Source: an uncultured Prevotellamassilia sp. (lineage in GTDB: Bacteria; Bacteroidota; Bacteroidia; Bacteroidales; Bacteroidaceae). Taken from it: a stretch of DNA of 64,000 nucleotides. Shown here in pieces: positions 19,219-27,779 of the stretch. A program made the translations under genes and the position numbers. The notes beneath the pieces were generated by a model. It saw only the letters and a list, made by a program, of their open reading frames with translations, did not search any database and was not told the origin of the DNA. The first letter of the stretch is position 1. Each line of letters starts with the position of its first letter. Location of the stretch: the NCBI GenBank assembly GCA_934255485.1, contig CAKQOG010000007.1, positions 1-64,000 on the forward strand, given 5' to 3'.

Positions 19219-19683
19219 ATGGCTTACATGACACAAGAGGGCTACGACAAAATGGTAGCTCAACTCCGTCACATGGAATCTATCGAACGTCCTGCAGCCT
19301 CAGCAGCTATTGCAGAAGCAGCTGACAAGGGCGACCTTTCTGAAAACAGCGAATACGATGCTGCTAAAGAGAACCAAGCAAAGCTCGAGGGCCGCATTGC
19401 AGCTATGAAAAAAGCAATTGCCGAGGCTAAGATTATTGATAAATCAAAGATTAAGTCGGATGTAGTGCAAATTCTCACCACCGTCGAGATGAAGAACGTT
19501 AAGAATGGTATGGTTATGAAATACACCATTGTGAGCGAAAGCGAAGCTAATCTCCGTGAGGGCAAGATTTCGAGCACCACTCCTATTGCGCAAGGTTTAT
19601 TAGGTAAAAAGGTCGGTGATGTGGTAGAAGTAAAGATACCTCAAGGAACCATTCACCTTGAAATTCTTAGCATCTCTATATAA
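19219..19683 (+). CDS. greA: Transcription elongation factor GreA
   Basis: GreA enters the secondary channel of RNA polymerase and stimulates cleavage of backtracked transcripts. The 154 residues are the normal length. The N-terminal antiparallel coiled coil (about residues 1-75) includes GDLSENSEYDAAKENQ, whose acidic tip residues act at the polymerase active site. The C-terminal FKBP-like domain contains TPIAQGLLGKKVGD. A strong hairpin with T-run follows at 19699-19737, then the HIT gene. Confidence 0.97.
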   Translation: MAYMTQEGYDKMVAQLRHMESIERPAASAAIAEAADKGDLSENSEYDAAKENQAKLEGRIAAMKKAIAEAKIIDKSKIKSDVVQILTTVEMKNVKNGMVMKYTIVSESEANLREGKISSTTPIAQGLLGKKVGDVVEVKIPQGTIHLEILSISI

Positions 19684-19698
19684 ACAACAATATCACAA

Positions 19699-19737
19699 TG
19701 TAGGCACACAACTCCCCTTGTGTGCCTACAAGTTTTT
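19699..19737 (+). terminator. Terminator between greA and the HIT gene
   Basis: A 13-bp perfect stem (19699-19711 with 19718-19730) is followed by GTTTTT. Confidence 0.9.
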
Positions 19738-19771
19738 AGGTAAACATTTTTCATCTTAAACACATAAGACC

Positions 19772-20170
19772 ATGACTATTTTCTCAAAAATCATTGCTGG
19801 CGAAATACCATCGTACAAGTGCGCCGAAAACGATAAGTTCTATGCATTTCTCGACATCAACCCTTTGGCACAAGGCCACACACTTGTTGTGCCTAAGCAC
19901 GAGGTAGATTACATTTTCGACCTCAGTGATAACGAACTCGCTGAGATGAGCGTGTTTGCCAAGCATGTTGCGCTTGCCATTCAGTCAGCCTTTCCTTGTC
20001 GTAAAGTGGGTATGGCGGTATTAGGCTTAGAAGTTAATCACGCCCACATCCACCTCATTCCTTTACAATCTGAAGGCGACATGGACTTTAAGAAACCTAA
20101 GCTCAAACTTGCCGACGATGTAATGCAAGACACCGCCAATAAGATTTTGGCAGCATTCAACAATCAATAA
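19772..20170 (+). CDS. HIT family nucleotide-binding protein
   Basis: A 132-residue histidine-triad protein. The catalytic motif HAHIHL places histidines at 90, 92 and 94, and the N-terminal IFSKIIAGEIPSYK and PLAQGHTLVVPK stretches are typical. HIT hydrolases of this branch act on nucleoside phosphoramidates or dinucleoside polyphosphates; the physiological substrate is not defined. It is cytoplasmic. It lies after greA but beyond a strong terminator, so it either relies on read-through or has a promoter in the 34 bases between, where none is obvious. Confidence 0.93.
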   Translation: MTIFSKIIAGEIPSYKCAENDKFYAFLDINPLAQGHTLVVPKHEVDYIFDLSDNELAEMSVFAKHVALAIQSAFPCRKVGMAVLGLEVNHAHIHLIPLQSEGDMDFKKPKLKLADDVMQDTANKILAAFNNQ

Positions 20171-20200
20171 GGCAACAACTTTATCACGCCCTATTACCTG

Positions 20201-20273
20201 AACAAGATAAGGGGGAAGTTCTTATGCAATCATTATGTTGTGCATAAAGAACTTCCCCCCTTATCTTGTTTTT
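20201..20273 (+). terminator. Very long hairpin terminator after the HIT gene
   Basis: A stem of about 27 bp (20201-20228 paired with 20241-20270, one bulge) with a 12-base loop, followed by TTTTT. It is much longer than an ordinary terminator and may block transcription from both sides. Confidence 0.85.
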
Positions 20274-20660
20274 CCCATTCAGTTATGCTACGCACACTGG
20301 AGGAACTGAGAGAGAGAACTGAAACCATGCTTTGGAAGCAATTGTAATGACATTCATAAATACATCCTTTGAAAAGGCTTAATAAAGGATTATCAGTTAC
20401 TGAATGTCATTGTCATCAGCAAGATGTTTTAAAAGATTGCAGCCACGTTGTGTAAAGCGCAGAAGATTGTTTTGTTTTAGAGGCTTTGTTGTTTTGAGAG
20501 TTTTACTCAAATAGTTGCTCCACACACTCTGCAAGGATACGTTGTTTTACTTAAAAGGGCATCACCTTGGCATCTTTAAAGGTGATATTATATAGCGGCG
20601 TTTTAATTGATTGTTTTCTATAGAAGGATAAGAGGATAAATGCATTTCGTCAAAGCAAGT
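20274..20660. other. Intergenic region, about 390 bases, no gene seen
   Basis: A convergent gap between the HIT gene and the DUF4252 gene. It contains an inverted pair AATGACATTCA (from about 20346) / TGAATGTCATT (from about 20401) and a short hairpin ATCACCTT/AAGGTGAT at 20561-20586 that may terminate the leftward operon. No coding frame is convincing. Confidence 0.6.
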
Positions 20661-21143
20661 TTAAAAGTTCATCAATTGCTTCAAGAACTCATCTGTCATA
20701 TTTCCTGTAAGATTTATCAGTTTAAAATGTTCGTTATGCTTCATAAAAAGCACCATTTCAACGATAAATCCACCTTTTCGCCTTACAAACAAACGTTTGC
20801 TTTGGCGGTGTGCATAGCGTTTATACCTTGCACTATTGTTTTGTGCCAAACGCAAGGCTTTGTTATAAAGTAGCCAAGTCTCTTTTGTATTGGTATTATC
20901 AACCATCCGTATTGACTTGAGTTGTGACAATACCTCTTTCATTTGGCTATCGCTCTTTACGTTGGGCAAATTCATCATCTTTTCGAGCATCAAGGGAGAC
21001 ACCGTGGTGCATTGTAGCGATGTGCCTTTAGCGTAAAGCGACATATATTTTGATGCAAAATCTTGTTCGTTCTGAGCCATTACGCTCACGACCGAACACG
21101 TTGCAAAGGCGAATAAGCAAAGAAGAATGCGTAGCAGTTTCAT
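20661..21143 (-). CDS. DUF4252 exported protein
   Basis: A 160-residue protein with a signal peptide (MKLLRILLCLFAFATCSVVSVMAQ). The rest matches the Bacteroidetes DUF4252 family by length and composition, with an SQLKSIRMVDN stretch in the middle and GNMTDEFLKQLMNF at the end. DUF4252 genes commonly follow ECF sigma factor and small membrane protein genes, as here, so it is probably part of an envelope-stress or self-regulating output. The molecular function is unknown. It lies 18 bases from the upstream gene at 21162, in one operon. Confidence 0.8.
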   Translation of the reverse strand: MKLLRILLCLFAFATCSVVSVMAQNEQDFASKYMSLYAKGTSLQCTTVSPLMLEKMMNLPNVKSDSQMKEVLSQLKSIRMVDNTNTKETWLLYNKALRLAQNNSARYKRYAHRQSKRLFVRRKGGFIVEMVLFMKHNEHFKLINLTGNMTDEFLKQLMNF

Positions 21144-21161
21144 TTTATGCTTAAACTTTTA

Positions 21162-21713
21162 TTATTTCTTAGCTGGCATTTTATGACTATCCGCATGCGA
21201 AGCCGAATCATTTATAGCAGTTTGAGCACCCTCCTTAAACATCTCAAGGGTCTTTACGCTTGCTTCGTATGCTTTTTGTGGGTCTTGATAAGAGTCTTTA
21301 TAGGCAGATTGGTTATAGTCCCATCCTGCAGCATTATTATCAGCACCCTTTGTAAACCAATGTTGCGTGGCAGTACCAAGCAAGGTGATGATAGCCACCG
21401 ATGCTGCAGCACGATACAAGGGACGCAATCTGCGAGCCAATGTGATGTGCTGAACCTTTACTACCTTGTTGGCAGCAACAGTTCCTATTTGTTTGTAGTC
21501 TTTATCTATGGCTGCAAGGACTCTTTCGTCAAAACGTTCGTCCAGATGGATTTGCGTCTGTTTTTGTTCATATACGAACAAGTCCTTGTAGCGAGCCAAA
21601 TGCTCTGGCACATTCTCTTGTGCAAAGAAAGCCTTCAGTATGCTCTCCTCTTGTGGTGTAGTCTCACACTCCCAATAGCGAGCAAGAAGTTGTTCAATAT
21701 ATTTATAGTCCAT
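21162..21713 (-). CDS. Single-pass membrane protein, probable anti-sigma partner
   Basis: 183 residues with an N-terminal soluble part (MDYKYIEQLLARYWECETTPQEE), one transmembrane helix at about residues 100-116, and a Gln/Ala/Lys-rich outer part. The short helical N-terminus followed by one membrane span, directly after an ECF sigma gene and overlapping its end by 11 bases, fits an anti-sigma or sigma-accessory protein. The classical zinc-binding HxxxCxxC motif is missing, so it is not a ZAS-type anti-sigma factor. Function is inferred from context. Confidence 0.65.
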   Translation of the reverse strand: MDYKYIEQLLARYWECETTPQEESILKAFFAQENVPEHLARYKDLFVYEQKQTQIHLDERFDERVLAAIDKDYKQIGTVAANKVVKVQHITLARRLRPLYRAAASVAIITLLGTATQHWFTKGADNNAAGWDYNQSAYKDSYQDPQKAYEASVKTLEMFKEGAQTAINDSASHADSHKMPAKK

Positions 21714-22215
21714 AATTCTCTAACTTTTCGTATTGTGTTTTAATAGCCTTACGAGCTCTGTGGAGCGTTACTTTAAACAAATCTTCGGTAACATTCATCA
21801 CCGATGCTGCTTCGGCATAGCTAAGTCCCTCAATATCTCGCAACTGAACAGCTGTTCGCAATCGTTCGGGCAGAGCGTTGTATATTTGGTGTACTTTGTT
21901 GAGTTTATCCTCATGTTCAAGTTGCTCTTCGGGTGTGCGTGCCGAGTCGTATGCATCAGTTTGTTCACCTTCGAGCGATAGGTTACCATGCTCTTTTTTA
22001 GCCATAAGGTCGAGCGCAAGGTTACGGCAAATGGTTATGCAGAAAGCCTCAATACTTGCCACATTAGCAAGCTCGTCGCGCTTGTTCCAAGCACGTATAA
22101 GGGTATCTTGCGTCAAGTCCTCCGCCTCTTGCGCATTAAGCGTGATGCGAAGCCCCATACGGTATATCTTATCCTTTAGCGGAAGTAGGTCTTGGCGAAA
22201 ATCTATCTGTTTCAT
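21703..22215 (-). CDS. ECF-type RNA polymerase sigma factor (RpoE-like)
   Basis: A 170-residue sigma-70 family protein with only regions 2 and 4. Region 2 (about residues 10-75) includes AEDLTQDTLIRAWNKRDE. Region 4 (about 115-165) includes LPERLRTAVQLRDIEGLSYAEAASVMN and VTLHRARKAIK, the -35-reading helix-turn-helix. ECF factors direct polymerase to stress or envelope regulons. The next gene overlaps its end and encodes a membrane protein, then comes DUF4252. Which signal it answers cannot be told from the sequence. Confidence 0.93.
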   Translation of the reverse strand: MKQIDFRQDLLPLKDKIYRMGLRITLNAQEAEDLTQDTLIRAWNKRDELANVASIEAFCITICRNLALDLMAKKEHGNLSLEGEQTDAYDSARTPEEQLEHEDKLNKVHQIYNALPERLRTAVQLRDIEGLSYAEAASVMNVTEDLFKVTLHRARKAIKTQYEKLENYGL

Positions 22216-22251
22216 TTGTGGCTCTCTGTATTGAAGACGGACTTAAAGAAT

Positions 22252-22277
22252 AAAAGTTACACACGAGGTGTAACTTT
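22252..22277 (-). terminator. Terminator of the parE-coaD-S41-THUMP operon
   Basis: Stem AAAAGTTACAC / GTGTAACTTTT on the minus strand, ending in TTTTATTC, just after the methyltransferase stop. Confidence 0.75.
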
Positions 22278-22279
22278 TT

Positions 22280-23455
22280 TCAATTTATTTTTTTACAAGC
22301 AATCAAAACATGTTGGTTATCAGCTATTGTAGTAGCAAATAAAAAAATGTTTCCTCCCTCTTTCAACTTTAATTTTTTTCGTAATGCAGCTACCGAAGTT
22401 TGGAAGTTTCTTACCGTTAGGTTGGCTTTGTTACCATATGCTGCAAGTTGTTTTAAATCTTTTTTATTAAAGCCCAAGCATTGCAGCACCTCAAATGTTC
22501 TGCCAGGAAATCCGTCTCTAAGTTCTGTGCTTGTATAAAGGTGCGTATTTACATGCAATTTGTCTACCGCATAACGTTGGCTCATCAGTTTAAAAGCACC
22601 TGCTTTCATCACAGCAGCTCCTGGTTCGTATAAGTAATTGCCAAGTGTTCGGGCATAAGTAGCCACTGCTTGTTGCTCTTCTTCTGCACTAAATTGGATG
22701 GTGCACTCGCCCTCGCTCACGTAAAAGTAAGGAGGCATCTGCTTATTATCCACCTCTTTATTTAGCACAAGGAGCAAGTCTTTACACTCCCCTCCCGATG
22801 CAATCACATGCACCTCGCTTACGCAGGCAAGCGAACGTACAGAGGCTGTTATGTCGAGCATCGTTGAGAGTTTCACCACAACATACTTTGCATTTTCTGT
22901 CAATAGCGAGCAAAGTTCACACACGTTAGGTTCACAATCTTCGATAAGAACAACCTTTTTACCCGTTTCGCTACGTCGTGCAGGGTCTATAAAGATAAGG
23001 TCTACTGGGTGGGGCATCTGCCTCAGATAGTTTACCCCATCAGCATTCACAATCTGCGCATCAGGCAAACCTAATAGCGGAAAATTATGTTCTGCCAAAC
23101 GACACAATTCTGCTTGTCGTTCTACATACACAGCCTTTTTAAACCATGGTGCGATAAAGGAAAAATCTACCCCTAAGCCTCCCGTAAGGTCTACCATACT
23201 CGCTCCCTCTTTAGGGAATAAACGTTTCACCACACAGGCTTTATAACGAGCAGCCACCTCGCCCGAACATTGTTCTAATGCCAAACGAGGTGGAAACTCT
23301 ATGCCGTCTATGCCAGTCCAAGTTGGCACCTTTGAGCGCAACCGTTGCCACCCCTCCACCTGTTGCAAGATGTATTTGGCATCGGGGTGGTGTTGCGATG
23401 ATAGTTCAAGTGCCAACTTGTCGATCGGCATGGTTCGATAGTCGGATTTTATCAT
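22280..23455 (-). CDS. Class I SAM-dependent methyltransferase with THUMP-like C-terminal domain
   Basis: 391 residues. The SAM-binding motif I is DLTGGLGVDF (residues 89-98), and FIDPARR at about 155-161 is the substrate-loop motif that resembles DPPY-type sites. The C-terminal region (about 300-391: GFPGRTFEVLQCLGFNKKDLKQLAAYGNKANLTVRNF) matches the THUMP-like RNA-binding domain. The family is conserved in Bacteroidetes and presumably methylates RNA, but the substrate is unknown. It begins 12 bases after the S41 protease stop and ends the operon. A second ATG at residue 9 (MPIDKLALEL) could be the start. Confidence 0.85.
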   Translation of the reverse strand: MIKSDYRTMPIDKLALELSSQHHPDAKYILQQVEGWQRLRSKVPTWTGIDGIEFPPRLALEQCSGEVAARYKACVVKRLFPKEGASMVDLTGGLGVDFSFIAPWFKKAVYVERQAELCRLAEHNFPLLGLPDAQIVNADGVNYLRQMPHPVDLIFIDPARRSETGKKVVLIEDCEPNVCELCSLLTENAKYVVVKLSTMLDITASVRSLACVSEVHVIASGGECKDLLLVLNKEVDNKQMPPYFYVSEGECTIQFSAEEEQQAVATYARTLGNYLYEPGAAVMKAGAFKLMSQRYAVDKLHVNTHLYTSTELRDGFPGRTFEVLQCLGFNKKDLKQLAAYGNKANLTVRNFQTSVAALRKKLKLKEGGNIFLFATTIADNQHVLIACKKIN

Positions 23456-23467
23456 GATAGAAATAGG

Positions 23468-25048
23468 TTACTTACCTTCTTTCAAGAATTGCAAGGCGCG
23501 TTTCACGATGTCACTACGCTTATTTACCAGTCTGAAGTATTCGTTTCTATCCCATAGGTCGTATGCTATAGTAGACTTCAGCGTAAAGCGCAGGTCTTCG
23601 AGCGTTGATTGCAGTTCTTTGTCGTCTTTAGGTTCAATCTTTTTGCGCTTCCCCTCTGCCATGATAGAGTCGGTGAGCGATGTAGGCACCATAAAGTTCT
23701 TTTCATAATCCTCAAAAGTGCGATATTTACGCTTCAGTTGTTTGCGATTTTCGTCTACATACTTCAACGTCCAATCGTTGATAAGGTTGTAGCGACGTAA
23801 CGCACGATAATAAGGAGCAAAGGTAGTGGTATCGAGTGGCACAAAGATATCGGGCATTATGCCACCACCGCCATAAACGGTGCGCCCTTTAACAAGGGTT
23901 TTATACACCTTGGTCGAGTCGAGGTGTATGCTATCAATCGATGTAAGTTCGCCACGAGTGTAACGTTGCTCAAGGTCGCGTTCATATTCACTTTTCTCAC
24001 CCTTCCTATAGGGCTTCTGTATGCAACGTCCCGATGGAGTGTAATAGTGCGACACCGTAAGACGTATCATTGAGCCGTCGGGCAAATCAATAGGGCGTTG
24101 CACCAATCCCTTACCAAAGGTGCGACGACCAATAATTGTTCCGCGGTCGTGGTCTTGCACAGCTCCTGTCACAATCTCTGCTGCCGAGGCAGTAAATTCA
24201 TCAACAAGTATCACAATGCGACCGTCTTTTTGCATCAATCCGTTTCCCTCTGAGCGCAATTCTTGGCGCGGTGCCATGCGTCCATCGGTATATACAATCA
24301 TCGATCCATCGGGCAAAAACTCGCTTGCCACCTCTTGTGCTGCATTAAGATAACCACCGCCATTCATGCCAAGGTCGAGTATAAGATCTTTCATGCCTTG
24401 CTTTTGTAGCATACTAATTTTATCGTGAATTTCCTTACCCGAAGTAGCACCAAAACTATCAAGGTGAATATAACCCGCAGTTGGCGTTATCATGTAGGCT
24501 GCATCTACCGTATTGAGTGGAATTTTGTCGCGTACCACACGAAACTTGAGCACACCTTGTGCGCCTCTACGCACAATTTCAAGGTTGGCTATAGTTCCCT
24601 TAGGGCCGCGTAATTTGGTCATGATACTATCGCGGTCCATCTTTACACCAGCAATTTTTTCACCATTTACAGCCACTATGCGGTCGCCTGCTTGCACACC
24701 TGCACGCTCACAAGGGCCTTTGCTTATCACTTGCAACACAAGGAGCGTATCCTTCACCATGTTGAAGCTCACCCCAATACCCTCAAAGTTTCCACTCAGC
24801 GGTTCGTTGAGTTTCTTTGTATCCTTGGCATTGGTGTACGATGAGTGTGGGTCGAGTTTGCTAAGCATACCATTAATGGCATCTTCTGCCAATTTTCCTT
24901 GGTCTACGCTGTCTACATAGAGGCTGGTAATGGCTATTTGCGCCATTTGCAACTTCTTCACTTGATCGAAATCAATATCGCCAAAGCGCGATTGTGCACG
25001 AGACGGAATAGCCATGAGCACTGCCAGCAACAAGAGAAAGTGTTTCAT
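23468..25048 (-). CDS. S41 family C-terminal processing peptidase with PDZ domain
   Basis: 526 residues with a signal peptide (residues 1-19, ending SRAQS). A PDZ domain (about 85-175) contains GIGVSF and AGVQAGDRIVAVNGE. The S41 catalytic domain follows: the nucleophile is S288 in DEFTASAAE and the general base is K313 in RTFGKGLVQ. It is a Tsp/CtpA-like periplasmic protease that trims or degrades proteins from exposed C-termini. A helical C-terminal region ends the protein. It lies between coaD and the methyltransferase gene in a tight operon (35 and 12 base gaps), a common Bacteroidales order. Confidence 0.94.
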   Translation of the reverse strand: MKHFLLLLAVLMAIPSRAQSRFGDIDFDQVKKLQMAQIAITSLYVDSVDQGKLAEDAINGMLSKLDPHSSYTNAKDTKKLNEPLSGNFEGIGVSFNMVKDTLLVLQVISKGPCERAGVQAGDRIVAVNGEKIAGVKMDRDSIMTKLRGPKGTIANLEIVRRGAQGVLKFRVVRDKIPLNTVDAAYMITPTAGYIHLDSFGATSGKEIHDKISMLQKQGMKDLILDLGMNGGGYLNAAQEVASEFLPDGSMIVYTDGRMAPRQELRSEGNGLMQKDGRIVILVDEFTASAAEIVTGAVQDHDRGTIIGRRTFGKGLVQRPIDLPDGSMIRLTVSHYYTPSGRCIQKPYRKGEKSEYERDLEQRYTRGELTSIDSIHLDSTKVYKTLVKGRTVYGGGGIMPDIFVPLDTTTFAPYYRALRRYNLINDWTLKYVDENRKQLKRKYRTFEDYEKNFMVPTSLTDSIMAEGKRKKIEPKDDKELQSTLEDLRFTLKSTIAYDLWDRNEYFRLVNKRSDIVKRALQFLKEGK

Positions 25049-25083
25049 AATAACAATGTATTCTATATGAGTTTTATCTATAA

Positions 25084-25545
25084 TTACTTATCATTTGTCT
25101 CGGGCGCATGGGGCAAAAACCTCGACACGTCCTTACCATAAGCAATAAGTTCGCGCACCACGCTCGATGATATGTCTGAATAATGAGCCTCGGTAAAGAG
25201 CATAACAGTTTCCACACCCGAGAGTCGCTTGTTCATTGCCGCAATATCGCGTTCGTATTCAAAGTCCTTTACCGAGCGCAAACCACGCAAAATAAATTGT
25301 GCATGCTCGCGTTTCGCAAGGTCTATCGTCAAGTCGGTATATGCCACCACCTTGATACGTGGTTCGTTGCGATAAATATTGCTTATGGCCTTTACGCGCT
25401 CTTCGGGCTGATAAAACGAACGCTTTTTGTCGTTTACGCCCACACCTATCACAATGCGATCGAACATGGGCAAACCGCGTTCAACGATGCTTGCATGCCC
25501 CACGGTGAAAGGGTCGAATGAGCCAGGGAAAATAGCTATTTTCAT
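25084..25545 (-). CDS. coaD: Phosphopantetheine adenylyltransferase
   Basis: CoaD transfers AMP from ATP to 4'-phosphopantetheine, the fourth step of coenzyme A synthesis. 153 residues, normal length. The nucleotidyltransferase motif is PGSFDPFTVGH (T14, G16, H17), with RGLRSVKDFEYE for pantetheine binding and YSDISSSVVREL near the C-terminus for ATP contact. It is cytoplasmic. It follows parE by 68 bases and precedes the S41 protease gene by 35 bases on the same strand. Confidence 0.97.
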   Translation of the reverse strand: MKIAIFPGSFDPFTVGHASIVERGLPMFDRIVIGVGVNDKKRSFYQPEERVKAISNIYRNEPRIKVVAYTDLTIDLAKREHAQFILRGLRSVKDFEYERDIAAMNKRLSGVETVMLFTEAHYSDISSSVVRELIAYGKDVSRFLPHAPETNDK

Positions 25546-25613
25546 CTTACTAAGGTGTTATGTATATATTATAATATGCGATGAAATGGAGATTTTCATG
25601 CCCCGCTTCATAC

Positions 25614-27701
25614 TTATAGGTCGCTGTCTGCAAGGTCTTCTTCTACCACAAGGTTGTCGATGATAAAACCCTGCCTTTCCATCGTATTTTTGCCCATATA
25701 GTATTCGAGCAACTTGGCTACATTGTCACTTTTATGTAGTGTTACGGGGTCAAGACGAATTTCGGGACCAATAAATCCCTTAAACTCTTCTGGACCAATC
25801 TCACCCAATCCCTTAAAACGAGTTATCTCTGGATTAGGCCCCAACTTTTCAACCGCAGCCAATCGTTCTTCCTCGCTATAGCAGTAAATAGTTTCGTACT
25901 CTGAGCGCGTACTTGCCTGCGTTTTCTTGAGTATAGCAGCACCTGCAGAGTTCGACCTAACGGTTTTAGTTTTTTGTTTGCCCGATGAAACCGTGCTTTT
26001 CTTCTTATTTCTAACTCTAAAGAGGGGGGTTTGCAAGATATACACGTGGCCCTTCTTAATGAGTTCAGGAAAAAATTGCAAGAAGAAGGTAATGATGAGC
26101 AACCGGATGTGCATACCATCTACATCGGCATCGGTAGCTACAATTACTTTGTTGTAGCGTAGGCCGTCCAAGCCGTCCTCTATGTTGAGTGCAGCTTGCA
26201 GCAAGTTAAACTCCTCGTTTTCGTAAACCACCTTTTTTGTCAGTCCATAGCAATTAAGGGGTTTACCACGTAATGAGAACACAGCTTGTGTGTTTACATC
26301 ACGTGTTTTGGTGATAGAGCCGCTTGCTGAGTCACCCTCAGTGATAAATATCGACGATTCCTGGCGCAAATCCTCGGTTTCATCGTCGTCGTTCTTCTTA
26401 CGCGATTTGGGGGCAGGATCGTTTAGGTGAATGCGGCAATCGCGCAACTTGCGGTTGTGTAAATTAGCCTTTTTAGCGCGTTCGCGTGCCAACTTAGTTA
26501 CGCCTGCAATGGCTTTACGCTCTTTTTCGCTCTCCTCAATCTTTTGCTTTATCACGTCTGCCACATCGGTGTGCATGTGCAGATAGTTATCTACATTTTC
26601 TTTGATAAAATCGCCCACAAACTTGTTTACACTCACGCCCGATAGGGGGAAAGGCTTGCCGTTTGAGTCTTTTTCTGGAGCCATGGTGAGCGAGCCGAGT
26701 TTAATTTTTGTTTGGCTCTCAAAGAGCGGTTCTATTACTCTGATGGCTATGGCTGCAACAAGCCCATTGCGCACGTCTTGCACATCGTAATTTTTGCCAA
26801 AATACTCTTTGATAGTTTTGGCTATATGCTCCTTAAAAGCGCTTTGGTGTGTACCACCTTGTGTGGTGTGTTGCCCATTTACAAACGAGTAGTATTCCTC
26901 GCCATACTGCGAGGTGTGCGTAAAGGCTATATCTATGCCAGGTCCCGTTAGGTGTACGATGGGATATAGTCCCTGGTCGGTCATATTGTCGTTGAGCAAA
27001 TCCTCCAATCCGTTGCGACTAAGTATGCGTCTACCATTATAAAAGATGGCCAAGCCTGTATTCAAATAGGTATAGTTGCGCAACATATTCTCTACAAACT
27101 CACCATGAAAGCGATAGTTCAAAAAGAGCGTGTTGTCTGGCTCAAAGTAAATGTAAGTGCCGTTTTCCTCCTCGCAAGATTCTTGTTTGTCGCTCACAAG
27201 CACACCCTTCTCAAAGATAGCTTCACGCATCTGTCCGTCGCGCACGCTGCGTGCCACAAAGCGGCTCGACAAGGCATTTACAGCCTTCAAGCCCACGCCA
27301 TTCATACCCACCGATGCGGTAAATACGGCAGTATCATATTTGCCACCCGTGTTGAGTTTCGACACAGCATCTACCAACGCACCGAGCGGTATACCACGAC
27401 CATAGTCGCGTATCTCGGCAGTCAGATTGTCGTGAATATTCACCTCTATGCGCTTGCCAAACCCCTCGTTAAACTCGTCGATACTATTGTCTATACTCTC
27501 TTTTAGCAACACATAAATGCCGTCTTCGGCATGCGTTCCGTCACCTAATCGACCAATATACATGCCCGGACGCGTACGGATATGCTCCGTATCATCGAGG
27601 TGTCTGATTTTGCTCTCGTCGTATACCACATTGGCGCGTTCAGCGTTCTCAGGTTGTGTGGAAGTCGATGTTTTTTGCTCAGATGTTGTTGTATCGGTCA
27701 T
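25614..27701 (-). CDS. parE: DNA topoisomerase IV subunit B (GyrB/ParE type)
   Basis: A 695-residue type IIA topoisomerase ATPase subunit. The GHKL ATP site shows DNSIDEF, DYGRGIP and GMNGVGLKAVNALS in the first 150 residues. A transducer domain follows, then the TOPRIM domain with the catalytic glutamate E455 (EGDSASG) and DADVDG for Mg2+. It differs clearly from the gyrB at 34779, with LGDGTHAEDGIYVLLKESID near the start typical of the Bacteroidetes topo IV form. It decatenates chromosomes together with ParC, which is not in the window. A short Ser/Thr/Glu-rich N-terminal extension is present. First gene of the parE-coaD-S41-methyltransferase operon. Confidence 0.92.
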   Translation of the reverse strand: MTDTTTSEQKTSTSTQPENAERANVVYDESKIRHLDDTEHIRTRPGMYIGRLGDGTHAEDGIYVLLKESIDNSIDEFNEGFGKRIEVNIHDNLTAEIRDYGRGIPLGALVDAVSKLNTGGKYDTAVFTASVGMNGVGLKAVNALSSRFVARSVRDGQMREAIFEKGVLVSDKQESCEEENGTYIYFEPDNTLFLNYRFHGEFVENMLRNYTYLNTGLAIFYNGRRILSRNGLEDLLNDNMTDQGLYPIVHLTGPGIDIAFTHTSQYGEEYYSFVNGQHTTQGGTHQSAFKEHIAKTIKEYFGKNYDVQDVRNGLVAAIAIRVIEPLFESQTKIKLGSLTMAPEKDSNGKPFPLSGVSVNKFVGDFIKENVDNYLHMHTDVADVIKQKIEESEKERKAIAGVTKLARERAKKANLHNRKLRDCRIHLNDPAPKSRKKNDDDETEDLRQESSIFITEGDSASGSITKTRDVNTQAVFSLRGKPLNCYGLTKKVVYENEEFNLLQAALNIEDGLDGLRYNKVIVATDADVDGMHIRLLIITFFLQFFPELIKKGHVYILQTPLFRVRNKKKSTVSSGKQKTKTVRSNSAGAAILKKTQASTRSEYETIYCYSEEERLAAVEKLGPNPEITRFKGLGEIGPEEFKGFIGPEIRLDPVTLHKSDNVAKLLEYYMGKNTMERQGFIIDNLVVEEDLADSDL

Positions 27702-27779
27702 ATTGGATGATTATATTTATATATACTGATAAATGCTAAGAACCACCCATTAATACACAATTAATGGAATGATAATTAA

